Shown piece by piece: positions 29,322-37,556 of a stretch of 62,015 nt of DNA; position 1 is the stretch's first letter; every line of letters begins with the position of its first letter. Source of the stretch: Dechloromonas sp. (lineage in GTDB: Bacteria; Pseudomonadota; Gammaproteobacteria; Burkholderiales; Rhodocyclaceae). Under the pieces are notes generated by a model, which had not been told where the DNA came from, did no database searches, and saw only the letters and a list, made by a program, of their open reading frames with translations. The position numbers were made by a program, and so were the translations under genes. The stretch covers positions 1-62,015 of the forward strand of contig WBUO01000002.1 in assembly GCA_008933675.1 (NCBI GenBank). The letters run 5' to 3'.

Positions 29322-30715
29322 TCCAGAATTACATCGCAGCCAAGGCCGACTGCAAACCCACCATCTATCTGCCGGTCGAGATCAAGGCGAGAGAACTCAA
29401 GGCAAAGATACTGATTGCCCTGGTTGCGGCGCGCCATGGTTTCCGTATCTATCTTGGGAGCAAGCAGGCCATCGACCAGTTGATCGAGTGCAAACCGGGC
29501 AAAGGTGGCATCTACTTCTACAAGGGGGGCAAGCCGGCCGCGATCCTTGCGGGAATCAAGGATCGGGTCGACCGGTTCGTCGTTCTTGACGAAGAAATGG
29601 GGCCGGCGGTTCAGGATCTGGATAGTTACTATCAGGGGCGGATATATCCTGGAACCGAGGCCTGGGTGGACAGGATGTTCCTGCTCGGGCAAACGCACCT
29701 CGACTCGCTGTGCCGGGTGCGCCCCGAACTGGCCCCAAAGGCTGTGGTGACTGGTTGGCCGCGCGTCGACCTGTGGCGGCCAGAGCTCAAGCATCAATTT
29801 GTCGGGGATGTCAGTGCATTGCAGCAGCAGCACGGGGCGTACCTACTTTTTTCATCGGATTTTGGTGTCATCTCGCAGGAGGCGCTGGGTCGTGAGCTCA
29901 GGCGTCTCGGTGAAAGTCACTTTAACGAAGCTGAGCGTCACCGACAAACGAAACGACTCCACGATGCCTACGCAGATTTTGACCGGTTCGTGGCCCTCGC
30001 CAGAAAACTGGATGCTGATCCGGAGTGCCCCCCGATCATCATCCGCCCGCATCCTTCGGAGACCATTTCCGTCTGGAAGGAGAGGCTTGGGGCGTTGCAG
30101 AAGACAAGGATAATCTTTGAAGGCGAGATTAGCCCTTGGCTCTATGCATCATCCGGCTTGCTGCATCGTGGCTGCACGACGGCCGTACAGGCATATTTCA
30201 GCGATATCCCGTCCATCTACATTCTCGATGCGCATGCAAGTCCGAAGACGGCAACCCTCCCATTCCAGATGTCGCATGCAGCGGCAAACTATGACGAATT
30301 GGTCACCCTGTCCAGAGCTGCCATGGAGGGTTCCCTGCACAGACAGGATGATGTCCATGCTCAGGAGCATGTGTTCACCGAGCCGGCACTGGCAACTGAG
30401 CGCATCGTCACCGAGTTGGAGCATTTGCAGGCAGCTGGTGAACCACCCTATCGGCCAAGCAAACTGGGGGCAATTGCGCAACTGCTTCAGGGGCGTTTTG
30501 TCGAGTGGCGGGCGGCAACCGGTATCGGCCTGTCCAAGCGCCGCGTGGCGAGAATGAATCGCAAGCTGCCCGGGGGCATCCATGCGCCGGAAATCAGCCG
30601 GATTGCTGCTGGCCTGGATGTCGTCGAAGGCGTCTCGATTCGCGAAATCGCCTTCAACGCAATCGAGATTGACATGCCCGTCAGCAAGGTCGTTTCAGTG
30701 GGATCAAATACATGA
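29318..30715 (+). CDS. Surface carbohydrate biosynthesis protein, GT-B-like
   Basis: The 465-residue protein resembles the group annotated as surface carbohydrate biosynthesis proteins: YLPVEIKARELKAKILIALVAA near the start, VTGWPRVDLW, IIRPHPSE, and SGLLHRGCTTAVQAYFSDIPSIY. The RPHP and HRGCTT blocks recall CDP-glycerol and Kdo-type transferases with a GT-B fold. No membrane segments. It overlaps the GT2 gene by 4 bases. A glycosyl- or glycerophosphotransferase role is inferred. Confidence 0.75.
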   Translation: MIQNYIAAKADCKPTIYLPVEIKARELKAKILIALVAARHGFRIYLGSKQAIDQLIECKPGKGGIYFYKGGKPAAILAGIKDRVDRFVVLDEEMGPAVQDLDSYYQGRIYPGTEAWVDRMFLLGQTHLDSLCRVRPELAPKAVVTGWPRVDLWRPELKHQFVGDVSALQQQHGAYLLFSSDFGVISQEALGRELRRLGESHFNEAERHRQTKRLHDAYADFDRFVALARKLDADPECPPIIIRPHPSETISVWKERLGALQKTRIIFEGEISPWLYASSGLLHRGCTTAVQAYFSDIPSIYILDAHASPKTATLPFQMSHAAANYDELVTLSRAAMEGSLHRQDDVHAQEHVFTEPALATERIVTELEHLQAAGEPPYRPSKLGAIAQLLQGRFVEWRAATGIGLSKRRVARMNRKLPGGIHAPEISRIAAGLDVVEGVSIREIAFNAIEIDMPVSKVVSVGSNT

Positions 30716-31491
30716 GCACCGCAGCAGAGCAAGCGGAATTGCGATCAGGTCAGCTTCGCTTTTCAGTTGTCATCCCGACAGCCGACCGCGGTCCCTTGCT
30801 GCGTCGTTCGCTTGATTGCGTACTTGGCCAGACTTTGCCGCCTCTAGAAGTCCTGCTTGTCGACAATGGTCGTGAAGCGGTCGATCCGCTGGGCTTTCCC
30901 GCCGGTGTCCGGGTAATCCGCACCGCCCCGCGCATTGGTCCAAGCCGGGCGCGCAATACGGGGGCTCAGGCAGCACAGGGCGACTACGTTGCCTTCCTGG
31001 ACGATGACGACCTGTGGCAGCCGGATTATCTGCAGGCTGTAGCGGAACGTCTGCGTGAAACCGGAGCCGATGCTGCGCTGGGTCAGTTGATGCGACTCGA
31101 TGCCAGCGGCCAGCCAAAGCCCTACAAGCTGCTGCCCGAGACAGCGGAGGGGCAGCGCCGGGTATTTCATTCGAATCCGGGTTTCGGTGGACAGAATCTG
31201 ACGATACGGCGCGATGTCTTCCTGGCTTTCGGTGGTTTCGACGAAACGATGCCTGCTTCCGAGGACCGCGATCTGGCGGCTCGCCTGTTGCTTGCCGGCA
31301 AGCGGCTGGTGCCGGTGCCGCGGGCGGTCGCCGTTCTTTGCGACCATGGTGGCGTGCGTGCGCGACACAACCAGATTCGCGGCAACTGGATGTTCATCGG
31401 CAAGCACTGGCGTAAGATGCGCGCCGGCGAGCTGTACCAGGCGTGCAAGGTGCTCCTCTACAGGCGCCTCCAGGTCTGGATCAATCGTTGA
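30712..31491 (+). CDS. Family 2 glycosyltransferase
   Basis: The 259-residue GT-A enzyme shows FSVVIPTADRG, LLVDNG, GPSRARNTGAQAAQGDYVAFLDDDD (nucleotide-sugar and metal binding) and the acceptor-side FDETMPASEDRDLAARLL. It lacks membrane helices, so it should work at the inner face of the inner membrane on the growing lipid-linked glycan. Donor and acceptor unknown. Confidence 0.87.
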   Translation: MSTAAEQAELRSGQLRFSVVIPTADRGPLLRRSLDCVLGQTLPPLEVLLVDNGREAVDPLGFPAGVRVIRTAPRIGPSRARNTGAQAAQGDYVAFLDDDDLWQPDYLQAVAERLRETGADAALGQLMRLDASGQPKPYKLLPETAEGQRRVFHSNPGFGGQNLTIRRDVFLAFGGFDETMPASEDRDLAARLLLAGKRLVPVPRAVAVLCDHGGVRARHNQIRGNWMFIGKHWRKMRAGELYQACKVLLYRRLQVWINR

Positions 31492-31510
31492 AGCGGAGCA
31501 GGGTGGCAGC

Positions 31511-32377
31511 GTGGCGGATTTGATGACGCGTGTTCTCGAGCGGGGCAGCAGGGTGTTGCTGCGGGCGGCCCGTTCCCGTCGGCTGGCGGATTTCCCCGGT
31601 AGCCTCGTGGTTGGCGGTCAGCGCGTGAGCGAGCTGCATCCGCTGGGCGGTTTTCATCGGCCGGGGATCACCAAGGCCGGTCGTCTGTCCTTCCGCGGCT
31701 TGTGTGCTGGCCGGATGGTCAAGGTCTACAGCGTGCATTCGCCGGCCCAGGCGGCGTTGCGGCTGGCCGTGCGCGAGCTGACGATCGGCGGCTGCGCATT
31801 TCCGGAAGTGATTGCCGCCGATGAACATTTGATCGCCGAGACGTGGATTGATGGAGAGCCTGCCGAATCCCTGTCCGGCGAAGCGCGCGCCGCCGCTTTG
31901 GCGGCCGTCGACAGATTTCTCGCCGCCCGCACGAGCGAGCCGTCGCTGCTCGACCTCGCAGCCCGCCATGCGGACGCGTTCTGCTACATCGAACACTATC
32001 TGTTCGCCCGCCTCGGTCCCTGGCAGCACTGGGATCCCGTGCGCAGCTTCATCGCCGACTGGCATGCCGCACGTGAGCGACTAGCTGCACCACTTCCCGC
32101 TTATCTCAGCCATCCGGATGTCTCAGGTTCCAACCTGCTACGCGAGCGCTCCTCGGGGCGTCTGCTGATCATCGACAATGAACTTCTCGGCGTCGGCCCC
32201 GGCTGGATTCTCGATGGGCGTAATGCGTGGCAGGGCGGGACGCGCCCCCTGCCAGCAGCGGACGGCGTACCGGTGAGTTTCATTGAAATGACCTGGCGTT
32301 TGCGTCTTCTCGGTTCGGCTCTGGATGCCGGCAACTTCAGGCTGGCGGCGGCGATTGCCAGCGGTACCCAGGGGTAG
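31511..32377 (+). CDS. APH/choline-kinase-like protein in a glycan cluster
   Basis: The 288-residue protein has the core of a protein-kinase-like fold: Lys71 in MVKVYS, the catalytic loop LSHPDVSGSNLL (His201, Asp203, Asn208) and a metal-binding Asp222 in LLIIDNELLG. This is the pattern of aminoglycoside phosphotransferases and LPS sugar kinases. No signal peptide or membrane segment. I start at GTG 31511; ATG 31523 is an alternative. The longer upstream frame shadows the GT2 gene. Phosphorylation of a sugar or nucleotide-sugar intermediate is inferred. Its neighbours are two ParB/sulfiredoxin-like genes. Confidence 0.75.
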   Translation: MADLMTRVLERGSRVLLRAARSRRLADFPGSLVVGGQRVSELHPLGGFHRPGITKAGRLSFRGLCAGRMVKVYSVHSPAQAALRLAVRELTIGGCAFPEVIAADEHLIAETWIDGEPAESLSGEARAAALAAVDRFLAARTSEPSLLDLAARHADAFCYIEHYLFARLGPWQHWDPVRSFIADWHAARERLAAPLPAYLSHPDVSGSNLLRERSSGRLLIIDNELLGVGPGWILDGRNAWQGGTRPLPAADGVPVSFIEMTWRLRLLGSALDAGNFRLAAAIASGTQG

Positions 32378-32380
32378 GGC

Positions 32381-33142
32381 GTGCACACCGAATCCTCCGC
32401 GCCAATGCTCGCCCTGAAGCGGCGGGTGCGCCGCTTTCGTGCTTGGCGCCTGGCCGCCGGCCATGCCCTGGGCAGTTTGCGTCGTCTCGGCAATGGTCCG
32501 GCGCTGCTGGCGGACCTGCGTTTTCCCAACCTGCTGCTGCCGCCGGTGATCCATGTCGCACCGCAGCGTATCGATTACATCTGCAGCGTTTCCGCCAAGC
32601 CTGCATGCGGCTGTCCGCTGTTCATCGGCGGCGACTGGGATCAGCGGATGTTGCCGACGCTCGTTGCCGAAGCGGAGAGCCCGAAATTCCTCAGTTGTCG
32701 TGAGCTTCTCGTCGATGGCCTGGCGCCGGAAGAGACCAGCGAGTATCGCTTCATCATGGCGGCGATTGCCCGTCACGGAAGTTACCGCGGTTGCGTCGAT
32801 GCGGACGATGCCCGGGCGCATATCGAGGCGCGGCTGGCGTTCTACAGGCGGGTCGCCGAGGGCGGTTACCGTCGCCAGTCGGCCCTGGGCGAAAGTGGCC
32901 TGATCGGGGAAATCGAGTGCGCCGTCGATCGCGACGGACAGCTGGTCAAGATCAACGCCGGCAACCACCGCCTGGCCGTTGCCCGGCTTCTCGGTCTGCC
33001 CGCGATTCCGGTGCACCTGACCATGATCCACGAAAGCTGGCGTCCAGGATTGACCGTTTCCGGCGGGCTGGCCAGCCTTTCCCGCGTGCGTGCCTTCATC
33101 GCCGACATCGAGGCGGCGCACCGTCTTCCTGCTGCCCGGTGA
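32381..33142 (+). CDS. ParB/sulfiredoxin-like domain protein, first of a tandem pair
   Basis: The 253-residue protein starts at GTG 32381, 3 bases after the kinase-like gene. It has FIGGDWD (81-87), CRELL, ETSEYR (119-123 region), a helical stretch, and a C-terminal ParB/Srx-like motif KINAGNHRLAVARLLG (GNHRLAVAR 194-202) followed by IPVHL. The HRL motif in ParB, sulfiredoxin and ParB-like serine kinase binds nucleotide phosphates. No DNA-binding HTH of partition ParB is present, so plasmid partition is unlikely. A nucleotide-dependent step in glycan synthesis is inferred; function is unknown. Confidence 0.7.
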   Translation: MHTESSAPMLALKRRVRRFRAWRLAAGHALGSLRRLGNGPALLADLRFPNLLLPPVIHVAPQRIDYICSVSAKPACGCPLFIGGDWDQRMLPTLVAEAESPKFLSCRELLVDGLAPEETSEYRFIMAAIARHGSYRGCVDADDARAHIEARLAFYRRVAEGGYRRQSALGESGLIGEIECAVDRDGQLVKINAGNHRLAVARLLGLPAIPVHLTMIHESWRPGLTVSGGLASLSRVRAFIADIEAAHRLPAAR

Positions 33143-33169
33143 GCGAGCGCCAACAACAATGTCCAGACG

Positions 33170-33901
33170 ATGCTTTCTGAACACTTGAAACGTGCGGCAC
33201 GCGTCCGCTTCGACTCGGCTGTCGCCCGGCTCAATGCCTGGTCTTTCCTGTATCTCCAAGGGGATCGCCCGGTAGCTCTGGGCCGCCTGAGAATGCCCAA
33301 TGCCGCTTTGTTGCCGAAAATCTTCATCAATCCCGACAAGCTGGCCTTCAAATGCAACATCCGCGGGGATGACGAAGGGCAGCGCAAGCTGTTTCTGGCG
33401 GGCGACTGGGATCTCAAGCGCAAGGGGTTCGCCGATGTCGATGCCAACGATCCCCGCTATGTGACCTGCCGGCAATTGATCCGTGACGCGGCGCCGCTCG
33501 AGGAAACCGCCGAATACCGGGAGCTGATGCTGCGCCTCAGGAAGCACGGTGTCGCCCGGAGTTTCCGCAGCGAGAAGGAGATCCTCGGCTATCTGGAAAA
33601 GCTGCGCCAGTTCTACTTGCGCGTGCAAGCGGACGGTCGCCTGAAGACACAGGCGGAGCTGGGACTGGCGGCGCACGGCGGCGAGATCAATTGCGCGCTT
33701 GGTCGTGATGGCGTGCTGTTGAAGACGAACGATGGCAACCACCGTCTGGCGATTGCCAGGGTTCTCGGGCTGGCCAGCGTTCCCATCCAGATATCGGTCA
33801 TCCATGCGTCGCTGATTCCGGAGGTGGCGGCACACGACCCGGCGAGCGGCACTGCCGCGATCAATGCTTTCCTCGAGAAGATAGAGCGGAGCCATTGCTG
33901 A
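33170..33901 (+). CDS. ParB/sulfiredoxin-like domain protein, second of the tandem pair
   Basis: The 243-residue protein is a diverged paralogue of the previous one. It shares LAGDWD (76-81), TCRQLI, EETAEYR, and LLKTNDGNHRLAIARVLG (GNHRLAIAR 189-197) followed by VPIQI. The N-terminal 60 residues also align (RMPNAALLPKIFINP with RFPNLLLPPVIHVAP). Both copies keep the same key residues, so both may be active. Its last codons start the direct repeat R2. Not recognised beyond the fold. Confidence 0.7.
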   Translation: MLSEHLKRAARVRFDSAVARLNAWSFLYLQGDRPVALGRLRMPNAALLPKIFINPDKLAFKCNIRGDDEGQRKLFLAGDWDLKRKGFADVDANDPRYVTCRQLIRDAAPLEETAEYRELMLRLRKHGVARSFRSEKEILGYLEKLRQFYLRVQADGRLKTQAELGLAAHGGEINCALGRDGVLLKTNDGNHRLAIARVLGLASVPIQISVIHASLIPEVAAHDPASGTAAINAFLEKIERSHC

Positions 33902-34277
33902 GCCCGTCGGCAGCTGTTCCGGATGCGCGACAAGCGAGCGCGAGCCGCCTAGGTCGACCTCCAAGGTACAATGTCGCCCCGCAGCATTTCGCCTGTCCCG
34001 GCATTGATTCCATCGCAATACCCATATGAAGCTGGCCTACCTTTCCGCCTCAACCATTCCCTCGCGCTCGGCCAACAGCATCCATGTCATGAAGATGTGC
34101 CAGGCCTTTGGCCAGCTCGGGATGATGACTCGCCTGTATGTGCCGGACATGCCGGCCGATGCGCTGGCGGCGGGCGAGAGTTGCCATTCGCGCTATGGCG
34201 TGGCGCGGGTCTTCGAAATCGAGCGCGTCTGGTGGTCGAAGCTGTTCGGGCGCCAGTACGTCTCGGGTTTTCTCGCC
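33889..34277 (+). repeat. Direct repeat copy R2 (partner at 25130-25519)
   Basis: This is the intact-context copy. It runs from the last codons of the second ParB-like gene, through a 124-base leader with TACAAT (33967-33972), into the first 84 codons of the GT4 at 34026. The copies differ by many scattered substitutions and one single-base indel in the leader. Confidence 0.88.
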
Positions 34278-35165
34278 GCGCAAAAGGCTGTGCGGGATGG
34301 CGCACAGTTCGCCCTGGCCCGCTGTATTCCCAGCGCCTGTTTTGCCGCGCGCGCCGGATTGCCGGTCGTCTTCGAGTATCACCAGCCGATTTCCGATTCG
34401 GGGCGGCTGTCACGCCTCAACGAGCTGTTGTTCGACGGCCTGATCACCGCCCCCGGCTTTCGCGGGCTGGTCGTCATCACGCATGCCCTGAAGGCACATT
34501 TTCTCGAACGCTATCCGCAACTGGCGGAGCGCATTTTTGTTGCGCCCGATGGCGCAGATCCTTTCCCGGCCGACGTGCAGCCGGTCGATCTGCAGGCGGC
34601 GGGCGGGCGCCTGCAGGTCGGTTACGTCGGCCATCTGTTCGCCGGCAAGGGCATGGAGGTCGTCGCCCAGTTGTGCCGGCAGGCGCCTTTTGCCGATTTC
34701 CACGTTGTCGGCGGCCTGGAGCGGGATATCGAGCAATGGAAGGCGGAACTCGGCGGCCAGCCGAACATCCGCTTTCACGGCTTCGTGCCGCATGCGCGGA
34801 CGGCCGCATACATTGCTGCCTTCGATGTGGTGCTGTTGCCCAACCAGAAGCGGATCACCTGGCACAAGGCCGGGGGAGACATCGGGCAATGGACCTCGCC
34901 GCTGAAAATGTTCGAATACATGTCGGCCGGCAAGCCGATCGTCAGCTCCGATCTGCCGGTGTTGCGTGAGGTCCTGCAGGACGGGCGCAATGCCTTGCTG
35001 TGTGCGCCCGACGATATTCCGGCCTGGCGGGCGGCGCTGGAGCGGTTGAATGACCAGACCCTGCGCACGGCGCTCGGGGAGCAGGCCCTGATGGATTTCA
35101 CGGCGCAGTATTCCTGGCAGCGCAGGGCCGAGTCCATCCTCAAGCGGTTTTCCGACAATGACTAA
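34026..35165 (+). CDS. Family 4 glycosyltransferase
   Basis: The 379-residue GT-B enzyme has an N-terminal domain (MKLAYLSASTIPSRSANSIHVMKMCQAFG), the donor-domain start RLQVGYVGHLFAGKGMEVV, and a GT4-type WTSPLKMFEYMSAGKPIVSSDLPVLREVL. A soluble or peripheral inner-membrane enzyme is expected. Its first 84 residues are duplicated at 25268. It overlaps the next gene by 8 bases. The long leader with a TACAAT box suggests it may begin its own transcript. Confidence 0.9.
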   Translation: MKLAYLSASTIPSRSANSIHVMKMCQAFGQLGMMTRLYVPDMPADALAAGESCHSRYGVARVFEIERVWWSKLFGRQYVSGFLAAQKAVRDGAQFALARCIPSACFAARAGLPVVFEYHQPISDSGRLSRLNELLFDGLITAPGFRGLVVITHALKAHFLERYPQLAERIFVAPDGADPFPADVQPVDLQAAGGRLQVGYVGHLFAGKGMEVVAQLCRQAPFADFHVVGGLERDIEQWKAELGGQPNIRFHGFVPHARTAAYIAAFDVVLLPNQKRITWHKAGGDIGQWTSPLKMFEYMSAGKPIVSSDLPVLREVLQDGRNALLCAPDDIPAWRAALERLNDQTLRTALGEQALMDFTAQYSWQRRAESILKRFSDND

Positions 35166-36237
35166 GAAAATATTCATCCTGGTGCCTTCCGACAGTGCGA
35201 CGGGGCCGATCAAGGGGGCTTACGCCCTGGCCAACGCTCTGGCCGGCCGGCGCGAGGTGACCCTGGTTTCCCTGAAGAAGGGCACCGGCGCCCATGCCGA
35301 CCTGGATGAGCGGGTCAAGCGCGTTTGCCTGGCCGATAGCGAGGCGGGGTTCGGCGGGCGCCTGCGCCTTTACCGGCGTCTGCTCGCGGCCGCCGGCGGC
35401 CGGCAGGGGGCGGCCTCGATCTCGATGTGCCTGTCGGCGGACGCCTTCAATCTTCTCTGTTCGCGGCAGGCGGTCATCTGCTCGAGCATCCGCGGCAATC
35501 TCGTCGGCGCCTACCGGATGAGCTATGGCCGCATCGGCGTGCTGGTGGCGGCGATCCATCTGGCGGCGCTGCGTTATTTCGACTGCGTCGGGGCGATGAC
35601 CGAGGCGATGGCGAAGCAGATAGCCTCCTTCTCCGGCAAGCAGCCGGCGGTCATCGGCAATTTTGTCGATGAAGCCTTGCTTGCCCCCTTTGTGACGGAC
35701 CGCCAGAAGGAAGGGGCATGGCGCTTTGCCTTCGTCGGTTCGCTGACCGTATTGAAGCAGCCCGGACTGATCGTGGCCGCACTGGCCGAGCTGAAGGCCC
35801 TGGGGCATGAGGTGCGCGGTGATTTTCTCGGTGATGGACCGTTGCGCGAAACCTTGCACGATGAAATCGTTCGTCATGGCTTGTCGGATCTCATCAGCCT
35901 GCACGGTTTTCTGCGTTCGCCCTATGAGCCGCTGGCCCAGGCCGACGTGATGGTCCTGCCCTCCTTGTCCGAAGGGGTACCGCGCGCCGCCCTGGAGGCT
36001 CTCTATCTCGGGGTGCCTTGCGTGTTGCGCGATGCCGACGGCAATGCGGAATTCATCGCCGAGAACGTCAATGGCGCCCTGTTCTCGCGTGACGAAGATC
36101 TGGCCGCGGCCATGCTGCGGGCGGCGCGTATCAGCCGGCAGTCGGCGGGCGCAAGGCCGGCGAACCTGCTGCCCGAAAAGTTCCGGCAGGACAAGGCGGC
36201 CGGCATGTATCTTGACCTGGTGGAGGCGGTGAATTGA
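35158..36237 (+). CDS. Family 4 glycosyltransferase
   Basis: The 359-residue GT-B enzyme shows ILVPSDSATGPIKGAYALANALA at the start, WRFAFVGSLTVLKQPGLIVAAL at the donor domain, DFLGDGPLRETL and LPSLSEGVPRAALEALYLGVPCVL (the E-x7-E-like donor site). It starts inside the preceding glycosyltransferase gene and ends overlapping the TTG start of the methyltransferase, so the module is tightly coupled. Donor unknown. Confidence 0.9.
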   Translation: MTKKIFILVPSDSATGPIKGAYALANALAGRREVTLVSLKKGTGAHADLDERVKRVCLADSEAGFGGRLRLYRRLLAAAGGRQGAASISMCLSADAFNLLCSRQAVICSSIRGNLVGAYRMSYGRIGVLVAAIHLAALRYFDCVGAMTEAMAKQIASFSGKQPAVIGNFVDEALLAPFVTDRQKEGAWRFAFVGSLTVLKQPGLIVAALAELKALGHEVRGDFLGDGPLRETLHDEIVRHGLSDLISLHGFLRSPYEPLAQADVMVLPSLSEGVPRAALEALYLGVPCVLRDADGNAEFIAENVNGALFSRDEDLAAAMLRAARISRQSAGARPANLLPEKFRQDKAAGMYLDLVEAVN

Positions 36238-36800
36238 CAACGGGAAACAGTGCCTATTTCGCGTATCTCAAGCAGCGCAGCATCGCCGGCTATCTGTATC
36301 GCCGTTTCTGGCTCTATCCGGCCCTCAAGCGTTGCCTGCGCGGGCGGGCCCTGGATATCGGCTGCGGTATCGGCGACATGCTGCGTTCGCGTGCCGATAC
36401 CGTCGGTGTCGACATCAATCCGGAGACGGTGGCTTATTGTCAGAGCCTGGGGCTCGATGCCCGCCTGATGACACCGGATGTCCTGCCATTCGCCGACGGC
36501 GAGTTCGACAGCGTCGTGCTCGACAACGTGCTCGAACATCTGGAACAGCCGGCGCCGCTGCTCGCCGAGATTCATCGGGTCCTGCGCCCCGGCGGGGTCG
36601 TCGTCGTCGGCGTGCCCGGGCAGCGGGGTTATGCCAGCGATCCCGATCACAAGGTTTTCTACGGTGAGGCGGCGCTGGTCGAAGTCATGGCTGCCGCGCG
36701 CCTGATCAAGCAGCGGCTGCTGCACATGCCGCTGCGCTCCACGTGGCTGGAGCAGCGTATTTCACAGTACTGCGTATATGGCGTCTTCCATCGTGATTGA
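36234..36800 (+). CDS. Class-I SAM-dependent methyltransferase (type 11)
   Basis: The 188-residue protein begins at TTG 36234, overlapping the previous stop as TTGA. Motifs are ALDIGCGIGDML (SAM), VGVDINPETV, FDSVVLDNVLEHLEQP and IHRVLRPGGVVVVGVPG. This is the compact methyltransferase often found in O-antigen clusters. Its end overlaps the following GT2 gene by 23 bases. Confidence 0.87.
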   Translation: MTTGNSAYFAYLKQRSIAGYLYRRFWLYPALKRCLRGRALDIGCGIGDMLRSRADTVGVDINPETVAYCQSLGLDARLMTPDVLPFADGEFDSVVLDNVLEHLEQPAPLLAEIHRVLRPGGVVVVGVPGQRGYASDPDHKVFYGEAALVEVMAAARLIKQRLLHMPLRSTWLEQRISQYCVYGVFHRD

Positions 36801-37556
36801 GCGTCCATTGGCGCAGGTGACGGTGTCCATCGTCAGCCATGGTCATGGCGGTATGGTCGAGGTCTTGCTGCAGGATCTGGTCGCCTGTCCGGAGGCGGTA
36901 CGCATTGTCCTGACGCTCAATGTTCCGGAAGCCGACATCCGCGTGCCTGAAGGCCTTGCCGAACGTGTCGTCGTGCTGCGCAACCCGAGTCCCAAGGGCT
37001 TCGGGGCCAATCACAACGCCGCTTTCCGGCATTGCAGCACGCCGTGTTTCTGCGTCCTGAATCCGGATGTGCGCCTCCAGGGCAATCCTTTCCCCGTGCT
37101 GCTCGCCGCCCTGGACGGCGGGGCGGCGCTGTCCGCCCCGCTCGTGCTCAGCCCGGCCGGCGAGGTCGAGGACAGTGCCCGGAAATTTCCGACCATCCGG
37201 CGCCTGTTCGCCAAGCTGATGGGCTGGAGTGACGGACGTCATGATCAGGCAACGCCCGGCGATGCCTTCCGGCCGGATTGGCTGGCCGGCATGTTCATGG
37301 TTTTTGCCGCGGATGCCTTGTGGCCTTGAAGGGCTTCGACGAGGGCTACTTCCTGTATTACGAGGATGTCGATATCTGCACCCGGCTGTGGCGCTCCGGG
37401 CGTTCGCTGGTGGTCTGTCCGCAGGTTTCGGTGGTGCATGCAGCTCAGCGCGCCAGTCGGCGCAACCTGCGTTTCATGAAATGGCATCTGGCCAGCATGG
37501 CGCGCTATTTCCTCCGCCACTGGGGGCGCTTGCCGAACACCCGGTTGGTGCCGTGA
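36778..37556 (+). pseudogene. Family 2 glycosyltransferase broken by a one-base frameshift
   Basis: The first frame (36778-37329) carries VTVSIVSHGHGG, LRNPSPKGFGANHNAAF, CVLNPDVRLQ and WLAGMFMVFAADALW, then stops. The next frame, one base back, continues with LKGFDEGYFLYYEDVDICTRLWRSG and VVHAAQRASRRN to 37556. Joined, they give a normal rhamnosyltransferase-like GT2 of about 260 residues. Restoring one G in TGGCCTTGAAG near 37321 would yield the consensus WALKGFDE. A recent mutation or a consensus error in the assembly are both possible. Confidence 0.85.

Noticed and set aside
32381-33901. Plasmid or prophage partition genes suggested by the ParB-like motif
   Set aside because: There is no ParA, no HTH domain and no parS-like repeats; the genes are embedded in a glycan operon.
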